A stretch of 64,000 bases of DNA, taken from positions 248,001 through 312,000 of the forward strand of contig CAVSNF010000025.1 of NCBI GenBank assembly GCA_963729195.1, in the 5' to 3' direction. The notes below the pieces were generated by a model, which did no database searches, was not told the origin of the DNA, and saw only the letters and a program-made list of their open reading frames with translations. This DNA is from CAVPTL01 sp963729195. Lineage in GTDB: Bacteria > Actinomycetota > Thermoleophilia > Gaiellales > JAICJC01. Position numbers and translations under genes: made by a program. Positions 50,941 to 59,395 of this stretch are shown piece by piece. The number at the start of each line of letters is the position of its first letter. Within the stretch, counting starts at the first letter, position 1.

Positions 50941-53900
50941 CGTGTCTCCATCAGACGCTTGCCCCGATCTGTGAGCGACGTCGCTCCGACCGCGGTGGCG
51001 TATCGCAGCGCCGACTCGCAGTGCTGTGCGGCGTCGCTGTCGCGGCCCTCGGCGCAGGCCACCTCAGCGGCAACCAGGTTGGCCTCGGCCGCCATGTGGC
51101 GGCAGCCGATCGCGTGGAAGCAGGCAGGCACCTCGGCGTATCTGCCCTCGACCATCGCCATGATCCCAGGTTTCCAGTGATTGATGTCGTCGATCAGCGC
51201 GGCTGCGCCGGCGATCGGTTCCATCGACCCTGGGGACAAGAGCAGCGCGACCTCTGCCAGCGCAGACGGGATCGACCCCCCGGCCTCGCGCCAGGCTGCA
51301 AGAAACTCGGACGCCGCCTCGGCGGCGGCGGCTGATCCTCCCTGCGCGGCAAGCGCTGCCGCGCGCAGCGCCAGGCCGGGGCACACGAACTCGTGGTTGT
51401 TGCTGGTCCGGCCGAATCGAATGTTGTCGTCTGCGTCGGACAGGGCCAGCCGAATGTCGCCGTCGGACAGAGCCAGCCGGCCGCGGATGTTGCTGGCGGT
51501 GAAGCGGTGGAACCCCTCAGAACTCTCGACGTGCCTGTCAACCAGCGGACGAGCCTGATCCCAGGCTCCCATGAAGTACCTCACCTCCATCATGCTGCCC
51601 TCAGCCGAAGCGCTTTGGTTGGGGAGCGCCAGCCGCGCCGCCCACTCCAGCGCAGAGTTCAGGGCATCCACCGACCGGTCGAGCTCGCCCAGGCAGTAGA
51701 ACAGCCAACCCAGATTGTTGTACCCGTCGGCCACCAAGGGGTCACCCTCGCGGTCCAGGATCACAGCACCCCTCTCGAGTTCGGTGACGCCGTCGGGATC
51801 ACCGGCATCGCTTCGAATCTCTCCCAGACGCGCCAGCAGGATCGCCGAACCAACTTCGTCCTGAGCGCCCTCGGCCCCGGGCAGCGCCGACGTAAGAATC
51901 TCGCGTGCAGCCTCCGACCGTCCTGCCAGGGTGAGCTCTCGCGCCCGCTGGTCGGCGATCACGGCGGCGATGCGGGTGTGGGGGATGCGGGCGGCAAACT
52001 CGGCCCCGGAGGTGAGGTGGCTCTCCACTCGAGTGTGGTCTCCCCCAGCCACACCGCGGAGTGCCAGCAGCCGCTCGATTTCGGCCGCGGCCTCCCAGTT
52101 GGAGAACTCGACTTGCACCGCCAGCGCCGCCTCCAGCATCTCATCGTCGGCGACTCCCATCACGAACCGCGCGGTCGCAGCGTGCAGAACCAGGCTCGGG
52201 CGGGAGTCGTCGGACTCTGGTGTGACCTGTAGCGCCTGATCGAAGTAGCGAGCCGCCCCGGCGTAATTGTTCACGGCCTCGGCATGGTGACCCGCCTCCA
52301 CCAGGGCCGCACGAGCGACCGGCAGCAGGTCGCCCACGGGCTCGCCGGCTTTCTGTCGCAGCTCGAGTGCGGTCACGTAGTGGTGGGCGAGCATCTCTGA
52401 GCGGTCCTCACGGCCTCGCGCCACCGGCTCCAGCCACTCGGCGGCCGCCAGATGCTTGGCCGCGCGAGCGCTGCGCCGGATCTGGGAATAGGCGACCTCG
52501 CGAGTGAGCGCGTGTGAGAATCTCACCTCGGATTCACCTTCGATGGACGAGCGGCGCACACGCAGCATCAGCTGTTTTCGCTCGAGTGAGAAGACCACGT
52601 CCTCGGCCTCGTCCAGCGTCATCTTCGAGAGGGTGCAGATCGCCCCCAGCCAGGCCGTCTTTCCGATCACCGCGGCGTCCTGGATCAGCGTCTTTTCCTC
52701 GGCGGTGAGCGTGTCCAGCCGCGCGGCGATGATGCCCTGCACCGACTCGGGCAGATCGTCGATCGCGCCGGTCAACGTCCAGCCGCCTGCGGTCTTCTCC
52801 AGCAGCCCGCGATCCTGCAGCATGCGCACGTATTCCTGGGCGTACAGCGGGTTGCCCTCCGAGCGTTCCAGCAGCGCCTGCTGCAGCTCGGCGGGGGTGA
52901 GCGCCTGGTCGAGCAGACTCCCCACCAGCCGCGCGGTGTCCTCCGGTGCGAGCGGCGTCAGCGAAATCGTGGCCGAATTGACCTTGCCCCCACCCCACGT
53001 CGGCCGGCGCTCAAGCAGCTCCGGCCGGGCGGTGCACACGATCAAAAGCGGCACCGCGCCGCCCCTGTCGGCGAGTTGGTCGATGAAATCCAAAAGCCCA
53101 TCGTCAGCCCAATGGATGTCCTCGAACACCAGCACGGTGGGATCGTCTTCTGCCATCGCTTCGAACAGCCGCCGCCAGGCATTGAAGGCCTCCCGCTGAG
53201 CACCCTCTGCTCGACCTCCCGAGCCCGAGTCGAGACCCACCAGCGGTCGCAAGTGGCGGGCGATCCACTCCCGATCGCGCTCGGCAACGATCAGTGCCGC
53301 CACCGCGTCGTCAAGCTTCGCCGCCGCCAGCTCGGCGGGATCCGACTCGCGGATCCCGGCCTGGGCCTTGACCATCTCCCCCAGCGCCCAGAAACCCGCA
53401 CCTTCTCCATACGGCAGTGAGCGGCCCTGGCGCCAGATGATGAATCCGCCCGGCATGTCATCGATGATCCCTCCAAGCTCCTCAACCAGCCGGGATTTGC
53501 CGATCCCGGGCGACCCGATCACCGACAGCAGCTGAGTGGAGGGCTCGCGCCCCGAACGATCGAGCGCACCGCGCAGCATCTCCACCTCCGCGCCCCGACC
53601 TACCAGCGGAACATCATCCCGGCGTCGCTGTTCGGGGACGATCGACCTCGGTTCCAGCGCCAGCCACGTCTCCAGCGGTTCAGATTTTCCCTTGACCTCG
53701 ATCTCGCCGGCGGGCTCGTACAGGATCGTGTTGGCGGTCGCGCGCTGAGTGGCGGCGTCGACCAGCACACGGTCATCGGGGGCCGAACTCTCGAGCCGAG
53801 AGGCCGTGTTGACCGTGTCACCGACGCCGTCGATCTTGCCGTCGCTGCTCCAGCTGACCAGGACCTCTCCGGTGGCCACCCCGATGCGCACATGCAGCGC

Positions 53901-54269
53901 CAGCTCACCAAACTCGGCGATCTGGTCACAGATCCCAAGCGCTGATCGCACCGCGCGTTCAGGATCGTCCTCGTGGGCGACATCGCCCCCAAACATGGCC
54001 ATCGCGCCGTCGCCGGTGTACTTGGCCACCACGCCGCCGGTCTGAACCACCTCGTTGAACACCACATCCATGTACGGCGCCAAGAGGCTCTCGACGTCTT
54101 CGATATCAAGTGCTTCAGACCGCTTGGTGAATCCGACCAGGTCGACGAACATGACCGACACCACGCGGCGCTCGCGACGCTCGTTCTGCACTGTCCCAAG
54201 CGGCGTACCGCACTCAGGGCAGAACTTGGCGCCGGCCACCTCGGTGGAGCAACGGGGGCAAACGGCCAT
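50928..54269 (-). CDS. Large regulator: zinc ribbon, adenylate/guanylate cyclase, AAA ATPase, TPR
   Basis: 1,113 residues from MAVCPRCSTEV. Order: zinc ribbon with two CxxC pairs (4-20); class III nucleotide cyclase (about 36-200) with SVMFVDLVGFTKRSEALDIE, metal Asp in FVDLVGF, KYTGDGAMAMFGG and the second half GVGDTVNTASRLES; then an AAA_16/STAND-like ATPase with GSPGIGKS and VLVFEDIHWADDGLLDFIDQ. A long C-terminal TPR-like helical region (about 620-1100) includes GDPLVADGYNNLGWLFYCLG. Such proteins are common in actinobacteria and are taken to be signal-transduction ATPases; whether cyclic nucleotide is made is unproven. The gene is intact. The small-peptide genes lie just upstream on the same strand. 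Confidence 0.9.
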   Translation of the reverse strand: MAVCPRCSTEVAGAKFCPECGTPLGTVQNERRERRVVSVMFVDLVGFTKRSEALDIEDVESLLAPYMDVVFNEVVQTGGVVAKYTGDGAMAMFGGDVAHEDDPERAVRSALGICDQIAEFGELALHVRIGVATGEVLVSWSSDGKIDGVGDTVNTASRLESSAPDDRVLVDAATQRATANTILYEPAGEIEVKGKSEPLETWLALEPRSIVPEQRRRDDVPLVGRGAEVEMLRGALDRSGREPSTQLLSVIGSPGIGKSRLVEELGGIIDDMPGGFIIWRQGRSLPYGEGAGFWALGEMVKAQAGIRESDPAELAAAKLDDAVAALIVAERDREWIARHLRPLVGLDSGSGGRAEGAQREAFNAWRRLFEAMAEDDPTVLVFEDIHWADDGLLDFIDQLADRGGAVPLLIVCTARPELLERRPTWGGGKVNSATISLTPLAPEDTARLVGSLLDQALTPAELQQALLERSEGNPLYAQEYVRMLQDRGLLEKTAGGWTLTGAIDDLPESVQGIIAARLDTLTAEEKTLIQDAAVIGKTAWLGAICTLSKMTLDEAEDVVFSLERKQLMLRVRRSSIEGESEVRFSHALTREVAYSQIRRSARAAKHLAAAEWLEPVARGREDRSEMLAHHYVTALELRQKAGEPVGDLLPVARAALVEAGHHAEAVNNYAGAARYFDQALQVTPESDDSRPSLVLHAATARFVMGVADDEMLEAALAVQVEFSNWEAAAEIERLLALRGVAGGDHTRVESHLTSGAEFAARIPHTRIAAVIADQRARELTLAGRSEAAREILTSALPGAEGAQDEVGSAILLARLGEIRSDAGDPDGVTELERGAVILDREGDPLVADGYNNLGWLFYCLGELDRSVDALNSALEWAARLALPNQSASAEGSMMEVRYFMGAWDQARPLVDRHVESSEGFHRFTASNIRGRLALSDGDIRLALSDADDNIRFGRTSNNHEFVCPGLALRAAALAAQGGSAAAAEAASEFLAAWREAGGSIPSALAEVALLLSPGSMEPIAGAAALIDDINHWKPGIMAMVEGRYAEVPACFHAIGCRHMAAEANLVAAEVACAEGRDSDAAQHCESALRYATAVGATSLTDRGKRLMETRSTA

Positions 54270-54330
54270 CGCTTGCAACTCTAGACACGAAACAGATTGC
54301 GCGCAGGAATTTCTTCAGCCGTACAGACGA

Positions 54331-54537
54331 CTACGCCGAGGGCGTGGGCGGGTAGAGGTGGGCGTACTTGAAGAGGGAGTCTTCCTCGCCGGTGACCTCG
54401 CCGAGCTTCCAACCGGTGGCGAGCTTGCGCCGAACGTCGGCGTGATCCTCGGGAACGGCGTTATAGGGGATGCGCATGGTGACGCTGTCTGCCGGCTCAT
54501 ACCCGGCCGGGCGGGCACCGCTGATAGTGCTTGACAT
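54331..54537 (-). CDS. Small acidic protein (68 aa) of the glycosyltransferase locus
   Basis: Not recognised. Begins MSSTISGARPAGYEPADSVT and ends SLFKYAHLYPPTPSA; mixed charge, one central helix likely (EDHADVRRKLATGWKLGEVT), no signal peptide, no cysteine. AGGAG stands eight bases before the ATG, which is why this start is used rather than one 39 bases upstream. It follows the 29-aa peptide gene by 68 bases and precedes the cyclase-type regulator by 61. Confidence 0.6.
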   Translation of the reverse strand: MSSTISGARPAGYEPADSVTMRIPYNAVPEDHADVRRKLATGWKLGEVTGEEDSLFKYAHLYPPTPSA

Positions 54538-54605
54538 GGTGGAAGCTCCTGGGCTTCGGAGTGACCCGAGGGGCAAGGCCGAGAGCCCTGCCCCTCGACT
54601 GGGGC

Positions 54606-54695
54606 TTACGCCTTGGTGGCTTTGCCGCGTGGATCGAATCCGCGCAGAAACGTCTTGATGCGCTCGGCCAGCGAGCGGTTGAGACTGATCGTCAT
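54606..54695 (-). CDS. 29-residue basic peptide behind conserved leader A
   Basis: Not recognised. The reading frame starts at an ATG with an ideal GGAGG seven bases away and runs MTISLNRSLAERIKTFLRGF then DPRGKATKA. It would form a short amphipathic, positively charged helix without cysteine. Coding is supported mainly by the strong ribosome binding site and its place directly below the conserved leader. It may be a leader peptide, a small regulator, or the precursor of a modified peptide. Confidence 0.5.
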   Translation of the reverse strand: MTISLNRSLAERIKTFLRGFDPRGKATKA

Positions 54696-54710
54696 GAGTC
54701 CTCCTGATCG

Positions 54711-54794
54711 GACGACCTGTACACGGTCGTCGGCGGAGAGTCAGCGAGCTACCTGGAAGCCTTCAACCAGCGCGACAAGCGGCGGGCGTTCCCT
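54711..54794 (-). ncRNA. Conserved leader element, copy A
   Basis: 84 bases that recur as copy B at 56584-56669 on the same strand. Conserved blocks in transcript order: 21 bases beginning AGGGAACGCC and ending GCTTGTC, then GTTGAA, then CTTCCAGGTAGCTCGCTGAC, then CCGCCGACGACC. The last forms a GACGACC/GGTCGTC hairpin ending 15 bases before the peptide ATG and next to GGAGG. TATTCT about 15 bases before the element could be a -10. Probably a 5' untranslated regulatory element; a duplicated promoter is the alternative. Confidence 0.55.
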
Positions 54795-54855
54795 GAGCCT
54801 CAAGAATAGCAGCATCGCCAAGAGCGCCATAGCCGGCGATCGCCTGCGCAGCGGG

Positions 54856-56253
54856 TTAGCGGGGTGCGTAGATCTCATACAGGTCGGTGACGCGGCGGGC
54901 CACATCGCGCCACGAGTACTTGTCCCGGGCGTGACGACCGGCGTTCTGGCCGAATGCTCTGCTCTGCGCGGGATCGTTGACGGCCTCCACCATCGCGTCG
55001 GCGAGCGCCTGCTCATCGTCGGGCGGCACCAGCCAACCGTCGCGTTCGCCGGGCGTGACGTTGATGAAACTGGGCGGCCCGCCGCTGAGCGTTCCGATCA
55101 CGGGCAGCTCGCAGGCCATCGCCTCCAGGTACACCAGCCCGAAGGGCTCGTCGGTCGAGGGCGCCACGAAGCAGTCGGCGCAGCTCAACCCGAGCGGCAA
55201 CTGGTCGTGATCCCGCCAGCCGTCGAAGAACACGTCCTCGATACCTTCTTGTGTCACCACCGTGTGGGGATGCTCACCCTCCCACTCCCCGGGGAAACCG
55301 CCCCAGATCACCAGCGGGGCGGGCACCGACATGCGCTCACGCGCACGGGCGTAGGCGCGCACCAGCATCGGCACCCGCTTGAACGCCAGGAAGCGGCCGA
55401 CGTACATGAGGACAGGAAAGGCAACGCCGGTCTCGGCGTGGTAGAAGCCCTCCATCACCTGCTCCTCGGTGTACCTGATGCTGCCGGGCGTGCCAGTCGC
55501 CTCGTCCCAGCCGCGGGGATCGTTCACAAACCAGTGCAGCCACATTTTGAGTCGCTCATCCAGGCCCGGGTGCGCAGGCGTGAAGTGGTCGACATCCACG
55601 CCGTTGGGAATCGAAAAGACCGTCTCGGGGTCGAGCCCCAACAGTCGCACGGCCTCGGACCGGTCGTGGGGCGAGATCGTGATCGTGGCCGTCGCACGCA
55701 ACGCTGCGGCGCGCATCCTGGACGACCACCAGCCGGCGTGAGGGCCGCTGATCCGCGGCTCGCCCCGATCGATCGCGTCGAGCATCTTCAGCTCGGTGCC
55801 GTGCAGATGCGTCAGCACCGGGACATCCGGGAGCGCCATGGCCGCGGCATCGTGCAGCGGCGTCAGATGATGCAGATGAAGCAACCGCGCCCGGGCAAGG
55901 CCTGCCGAGGAGGCCAGGAGCCCGGCCCACGCCTCGGCCATCCGCTCGCCCTGGGCCGGGGAGACAAACGGAAAGGCCCTGTCGGGCACGTCCGGTCGCG
56001 ACTCGAACGACGGATGCATCGGAAACGGCGCGTCCATCGGATCCTCGCCGCGCCGCCACCGCGCGATAGCATCGTCGTAGGGCGCCGGCACGATGTCCAC
56101 ACCCGCAAACACGGTGTTAGCGTTGCCAATCGATCCAGGCTCACCGATCGAACCGCATGCCAACGTCACCGGCCAGCCGTACTCATCCAGCGCCCGCGAG
56201 AGGTAGGTGGCCACCCTGGCTGAGCCTCCCCGCGGAAAGAAGAACAGCCCCAT
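54856..56253 (-). CDS. GT4-type glycosyltransferase
   Basis: 465 residues from the ATG of MGLFFFPRGGSARVATYLSR; the frame is open 35 codons further to an ATG at 56358, but that extension looks non-coding. GT-B fold with the N-terminal Gly-rich loop PRGGSARV, HHLTPLHDAA, donor-site VLMYVGRFLAFKRVPMLVRA and the EX7E motif in DEPFGLVYLEAMACELPVIG. Retaining nucleotide-sugar transferase by family. The acceptor is unknown. Flanked on both sides by copies of one leader element and by small genes, which hints at a locus-specific product. No other sugar-pathway genes are adjacent. Confidence 0.85.
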   Translation of the reverse strand: MGLFFFPRGGSARVATYLSRALDEYGWPVTLACGSIGEPGSIGNANTVFAGVDIVPAPYDDAIARWRRGEDPMDAPFPMHPSFESRPDVPDRAFPFVSPAQGERMAEAWAGLLASSAGLARARLLHLHHLTPLHDAAAMALPDVPVLTHLHGTELKMLDAIDRGEPRISGPHAGWWSSRMRAAALRATATITISPHDRSEAVRLLGLDPETVFSIPNGVDVDHFTPAHPGLDERLKMWLHWFVNDPRGWDEATGTPGSIRYTEEQVMEGFYHAETGVAFPVLMYVGRFLAFKRVPMLVRAYARARERMSVPAPLVIWGGFPGEWEGEHPHTVVTQEGIEDVFFDGWRDHDQLPLGLSCADCFVAPSTDEPFGLVYLEAMACELPVIGTLSGGPPSFINVTPGERDGWLVPPDDEQALADAMVEAVNDPAQSRAFGQNAGRHARDKYSWRDVARRVTDLYEIYAPR

Positions 56254-56336
56254 TCCGAGCGACTGCCCGCCGTCGACGCTGCCCTGCGGCGGGGGTTCCC
56301 AGTTCGCCGGAGCCTGGCGAGGAGTACCCTTGGACC

Positions 56337-56534
56337 ATGAAGATACGGATTGATCCATCAGGCGACGGCGTCTGCCAAGCGTGCAATCACGTCGGAGTCG
56401 TTGTGTTTATGCCCGACAGCAACAACGTCGGGCAGTGGGCGTGCCACAGCTCGTCGGCGTGTGCCGATCGCCAAGCCGTCGCGCTGCGAGCCGCGCAGAC
56501 GAAGACCCCTGCGTATCGACGCTCCTGGCTCTAA
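56337..56534 (+). CDS. Small Cys-rich protein (65 aa)
   Basis: Not recognised. Begins MKIRIDPSGDGVCQACNHVG and holds a CQAC pair and a later CHSSSAC pair, as in a small zinc ribbon, followed by a basic helix. GAGGAG lies 12 bases before the ATG. A 69-codon frame runs antisense (56567 to 56358); it sits directly under leader copy B with GGAGG, and its TGA overlaps an ATG of the glycosyltransferase frame. Only one strand is likely to be coding; composition and the Cys pairs favour this one slightly. Confidence 0.4.
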   Translation: MKIRIDPSGDGVCQACNHVGVVVFMPDSNNVGQWACHSSSACADRQAVALRAAQTKTPAYRRSWL

Positions 56535-56583
56535 CGCCGCCGCGGCAGGGGCGGGTTTCCGGTGCATGGCGACCTCCTTGTGG

Positions 56584-56669
56584 GACGACTCGCGATCGGT
56601 CGTCGGCGGGGGGTCAGCGAGCTACCTGGAAGTGTTCAACTTGCGCATGACAAGCGGCGGGCGTTCCCT
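56584..56669 (-). ncRNA. Conserved leader element, copy B
   Basis: 86-base counterpart of copy A with identical blocks of 21, 20 and 12 bases. The hairpin arms GACGAC/GTCGTC are kept although the loop differs fully from copy A. A TACGCT box about 15 bases upstream matches the place of TATTCT in copy A. Downstream is GGAGG and an ATG at 56567, which opens the questionable 69-codon frame, then the glycosyltransferase gene. Confidence 0.55.
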
Positions 56670-56924
56670 TTACTCCAAGCGTAGCACCCACCCTCAGGCC
56701 GCCAGATTAGGGCGATCGTCTACGGTGCACTACATGACGACACAGCCGAGCGTAGTTCCCGCCGCGAAAACGATCAGCAAAATCCCCGACGCCGCGGTGC
56801 GCAGAGACAGAGACATTGCGCCGTTGCGATCGTGGGCAGACATGCGCGCCGAGCAGTCGAAACACCCGATCCCTGAGCCCTGATACGGGGTGTGGGGTTG
56901 CGTCCGTCGAGGACGGAGGCCCGG
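56670..56924. other. Intergenic stretch without a supported gene
   Basis: 255 bases. A 28-codon minus-strand frame (56730-56816) would encode a hydrophobic peptide, ILLIVFAAGTTLGCVV, but it lacks a ribosome binding site. No repeat, RNA gene or terminator was recognised. Confidence 0.3.
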
Positions 56925-57096
56925 ATGGGCCGGTTCGTGATCGTGGGCGCGGGCATCGGTGGGTTGGTGACGGCGCTGATGCTCGGCCGCGAGGGCCACG
57001 AGGTCGTCGTCTGCGAGCGGGATGCATCGCCGGTTCCTGCCGATGCGGATGAGATGTGGTCGTCGTGGTCGCGGCCGGGTACGCCGCCGCAGGCGC
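56925..57096 (+). pseudogene. N-terminal remnant of an FAD-dependent monooxygenase
   Basis: Behind GGAGG an ATG opens MGRFVIVGAGIGGLVTALML then GREGHEVVVCERDASPVPAD and EMWSSWSRPGTPPQ. This is the dinucleotide-binding beta-alpha-beta (GAGIGG, acidic ERD) of aromatic-ring-type flavin monooxygenases. Homology stops after about 57 residues; the frame then runs through unrelated sequence. More than 85 percent of the enzyme is missing, so it is a gene fragment left by deletion or recombination. Confidence 0.7.
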
Positions 57097-57235
57097 GGTT
57101 GGGGTCGTCGCCTACAAGTACGGCTGGGCCACTGACGGTACGCACACCATCAACATCGGGAACGTCGCCACCAAGAAATCCCCTCGCATCACGATCGACG
57201 CCTTCCTCACCAGACGCGAGGCGAGTTCTCCGTAA
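57089..57235 (+). pseudogene. C-terminal remnant of a second protein
   Basis: In another frame, directly joined to the flavoprotein remnant, the sequence reads VVAYKYGWATDGTHTINIGN then VATKKSPRITIDAFLTRREA and a TAA. TDGTHTINI and ITIDAFL look like the final beta strands of a secreted beta-sandwich domain. No start or upstream part is present. With the neighbouring remnant it marks a deletion scar before the lacI-type gene. Confidence 0.45.
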
Positions 57236-57352
57236 TCGCTGCGGCTGGCGGGTCGGATGTATCGACTGGGGGATCCGAATCTCCGCGGCCAGCAGGCGCA
57301 CGGTGTGTCCCAGCCGTGTCCCGCCGCCGATCGTGGGATAGTTCGCTTACAG

Positions 57353-58372
57353 GTGAGTGACCAACAAAGCCTGAGTCTGCGTGAGGTGGCTGATCGTGCC
57401 GGTGTGGCGATGTCATCTGTATCGCGCGTGCTGTCGGGGCATCCTGACGTCAGCCCCGCGATGCGGGCCCGGGTGATGGCGGTCGTGGAGGAACTCGGAT
57501 ACGAACCCAACCTGCTTGCCTCGAGCCTCCGCCGAGGCTCGTCGATGACCGTCGGGTTCGTGGTCCGCGACATCTCCAGCCCGCTCTTTTCAGGCATCGT
57601 GTTGGGTGCCGAGACACACCTGCGCGAGCACGGCTACACACTGCTTCTGACAAACTCGGAGGGATCGTCGGACCTCGATGTCTCCCACATCAATCTGTTC
57701 CGGCGGCGGCGGGTGGACGGACTCCTGTTGTCGCTCGCAGACGAGTCGGACGCGGGCACCCTCGACCAAATTCGGCGGCTGAACGCGCCCTACGTCTTGA
57801 TTGATCGCGAGATCGAGAACGCGAGCGCGGCCAGTGCGGTTCTGTGCGACCACGCGGCCGCCATGACCGAGGTTACCGAGCGGCTCTTCGAGCTCGGCCA
57901 TCGCCGTGTCGCACTGATCGCCGGCCCACTCGAAGTGCGCCCGCCGCGAGAGCTGAAGCGCGCGTTCGAGGAAACCTGCTCGCGGTTGGGCATGGTTGCG
58001 GTGGTCGAATCCGGTGCGTTCAGCGAGGAGCACGGCGAATCGGCCACCACCCGTGTGCTGGCTGCGCACGACCGCCCCACCGCGATCGTGGTCGGGTTCA
58101 ACCAGCTGTTCACCGGCGTGCTGCGGGCGATTCGACGCAGCGGGCTACAGATACCCAACGACCTGTCCTTGGTGACGTTCGACGACATGCCCGCGCTGGA
58201 GTTCGTCGAACCACCGATCGCAACCGTGTCCCGTGATCCACTCGCGATCGGCCGGGCAGCAGCCGAGATCCTGCTGGGCCGGCTCGCCGGCGAACCGCCG
58301 TCCACCGTCAACGTTCCCACGTATTTCCACGCCCGTGCCAGCTGCGGGCGCGCGCCCGCCACGCGTTCATAG
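57353..58372 (+). CDS. LacI-family transcriptional regulator
   Basis: 339 residues from a GTG. LacI helix-turn-helix: LSLREVADRAGVAMSSVSRV, LSGHPDVSPAMRARV with the hinge LASSLRRGSSMTVGFVV. The periplasmic-binding-protein-like effector domain follows (ISSPLFSGIVLGAETHLREH, GHRRVALIAGP, LSLVTFDDMPALEF). It lies beside the E1/lipoyl genes and sugar ABC genes, which it most likely controls in response to a sugar or its breakdown product. Convergent with the E1-alpha gene, two bases apart. Confidence 0.93.
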   Translation: MSDQQSLSLREVADRAGVAMSSVSRVLSGHPDVSPAMRARVMAVVEELGYEPNLLASSLRRGSSMTVGFVVRDISSPLFSGIVLGAETHLREHGYTLLLTNSEGSSDLDVSHINLFRRRRVDGLLLSLADESDAGTLDQIRRLNAPYVLIDREIENASAASAVLCDHAAAMTEVTERLFELGHRRVALIAGPLEVRPPRELKRAFEETCSRLGMVAVVESGAFSEEHGESATTRVLAAHDRPTAIVVGFNQLFTGVLRAIRRSGLQIPNDLSLVTFDDMPALEFVEPPIATVSRDPLAIGRAAAEILLGRLAGEPPSTVNVPTYFHARASCGRAPATRS

Positions 58373-58374
58373 GG

Positions 58375-59395
58375 CTACTTCGCCGGTGCGAACAGGTCCT
58401 CGTACACGGATTCGGGTCCGGGGCGGGGAGCCGCTTCGGCTTGTGCACGGGCGGCGGCCGCCTCGGCGCGGGCCTCGGAGTCGATCAAATCCAGCACACC
58501 AGCGCCGGCGATGCCCCAGGCGTCGAGTTCCCTGCGAAATCGCTGCAGCGGGTCAACCCGCTGCCACGCCGCCCGGGCCGCATCCTGATCCGTCCCTCCC
58601 GCTGAGAACGCCGAATGTCGCTCCCACCGCACGGTCTTGCACTCGATGAACGCAGGCCCCGACCCCTCACGCGCGTAGGCCACTGCCGCCTCGGAGGCCG
58701 CACGAACAGCCACGACATCATTGCCGTCGACAATCTCTGTCCGCATACCGAATCCGGAAGCGCGGTCGGCAATGTCCGGCGTCGCCTGGCTCTTTGGACG
58801 TCGGCACTGAGATCGCCGCGCCGTTGTTTTCACAGATGAATACCAATGGGATCTTCCACAGCTGTGCCATGTTGAGTGTCTCGAAGAACTCGCCCTCACA
58901 CGACGCGCCGTCGCCGAACAGCACGACTGTGACCTGGTCGGTGTTTCGCAGCTTGCACGAAAGCGCGACCCCGCCGGCCATCGGGATGTGGCCGGCGACG
59001 ATGGCGTTGGTGGAGAGCAGACCGACCTCAGGGTCGGACAGATGCATCGACCCGCCCTTGCCCTTGCACAGACCGGTGGTGCGACACATCAGCTCGGCCA
59101 TCACCGCTGCCTGATCCGAGCCCCGTGCGATCGCCTCACCGTGGCCACGGTAGGTGGCGAGCATGAGATCGTCCGGGGCGAGGGCATCCACAACGCCCGC
59201 CTTGATCGCTTCCTGGCCGATGCAGGGATGCGTCGAGCCGGGGATCAGCCCAGCCTTGAACGCACTCACAACCTCGTCCTCGAACGCACGGATACGAGTC
59301 ATCACCGTGTACAACGCCAGCAGCCGCTGCGCCGGTAGGTCTGGCGGAGGGCCGACCACCAGTTCGTCGACCGCAACCGGGAGTGTGGATGTCAC
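58375..59395 (-). CDS. 2-oxoacid dehydrogenase-type E1 subunit alpha (one frameshift)
   Basis: About 339 residues after correcting a one-base shift near 58797 (AISVPTSK continues as SQATPDIADRASGFGMRTEI). Thiamine-diphosphate motif: LFGDGASCEGEFFETLNMAQ with LWKIPLVFICENNG. GSTHPCIGQEAIKAGVVDAL and CKGKGGSMHLSDPEVGLL are typical of acetoin/pyruvate dehydrogenase E1-alpha. GTG start overlaps the stop of the lipoyl gene (GTGA). Last gene of an E1-beta, lipoyl, E1-alpha operon. Whether the substrate is pyruvate, acetoin or another 2-oxo compound is not evident. Confidence 0.88.

Noticed and set aside
56730..56816. 28-residue hydrophobic peptide on the minus strand
   Set aside because: No ribosome binding site, no operon context, and overlapping frames on the other strand are equally plausible.
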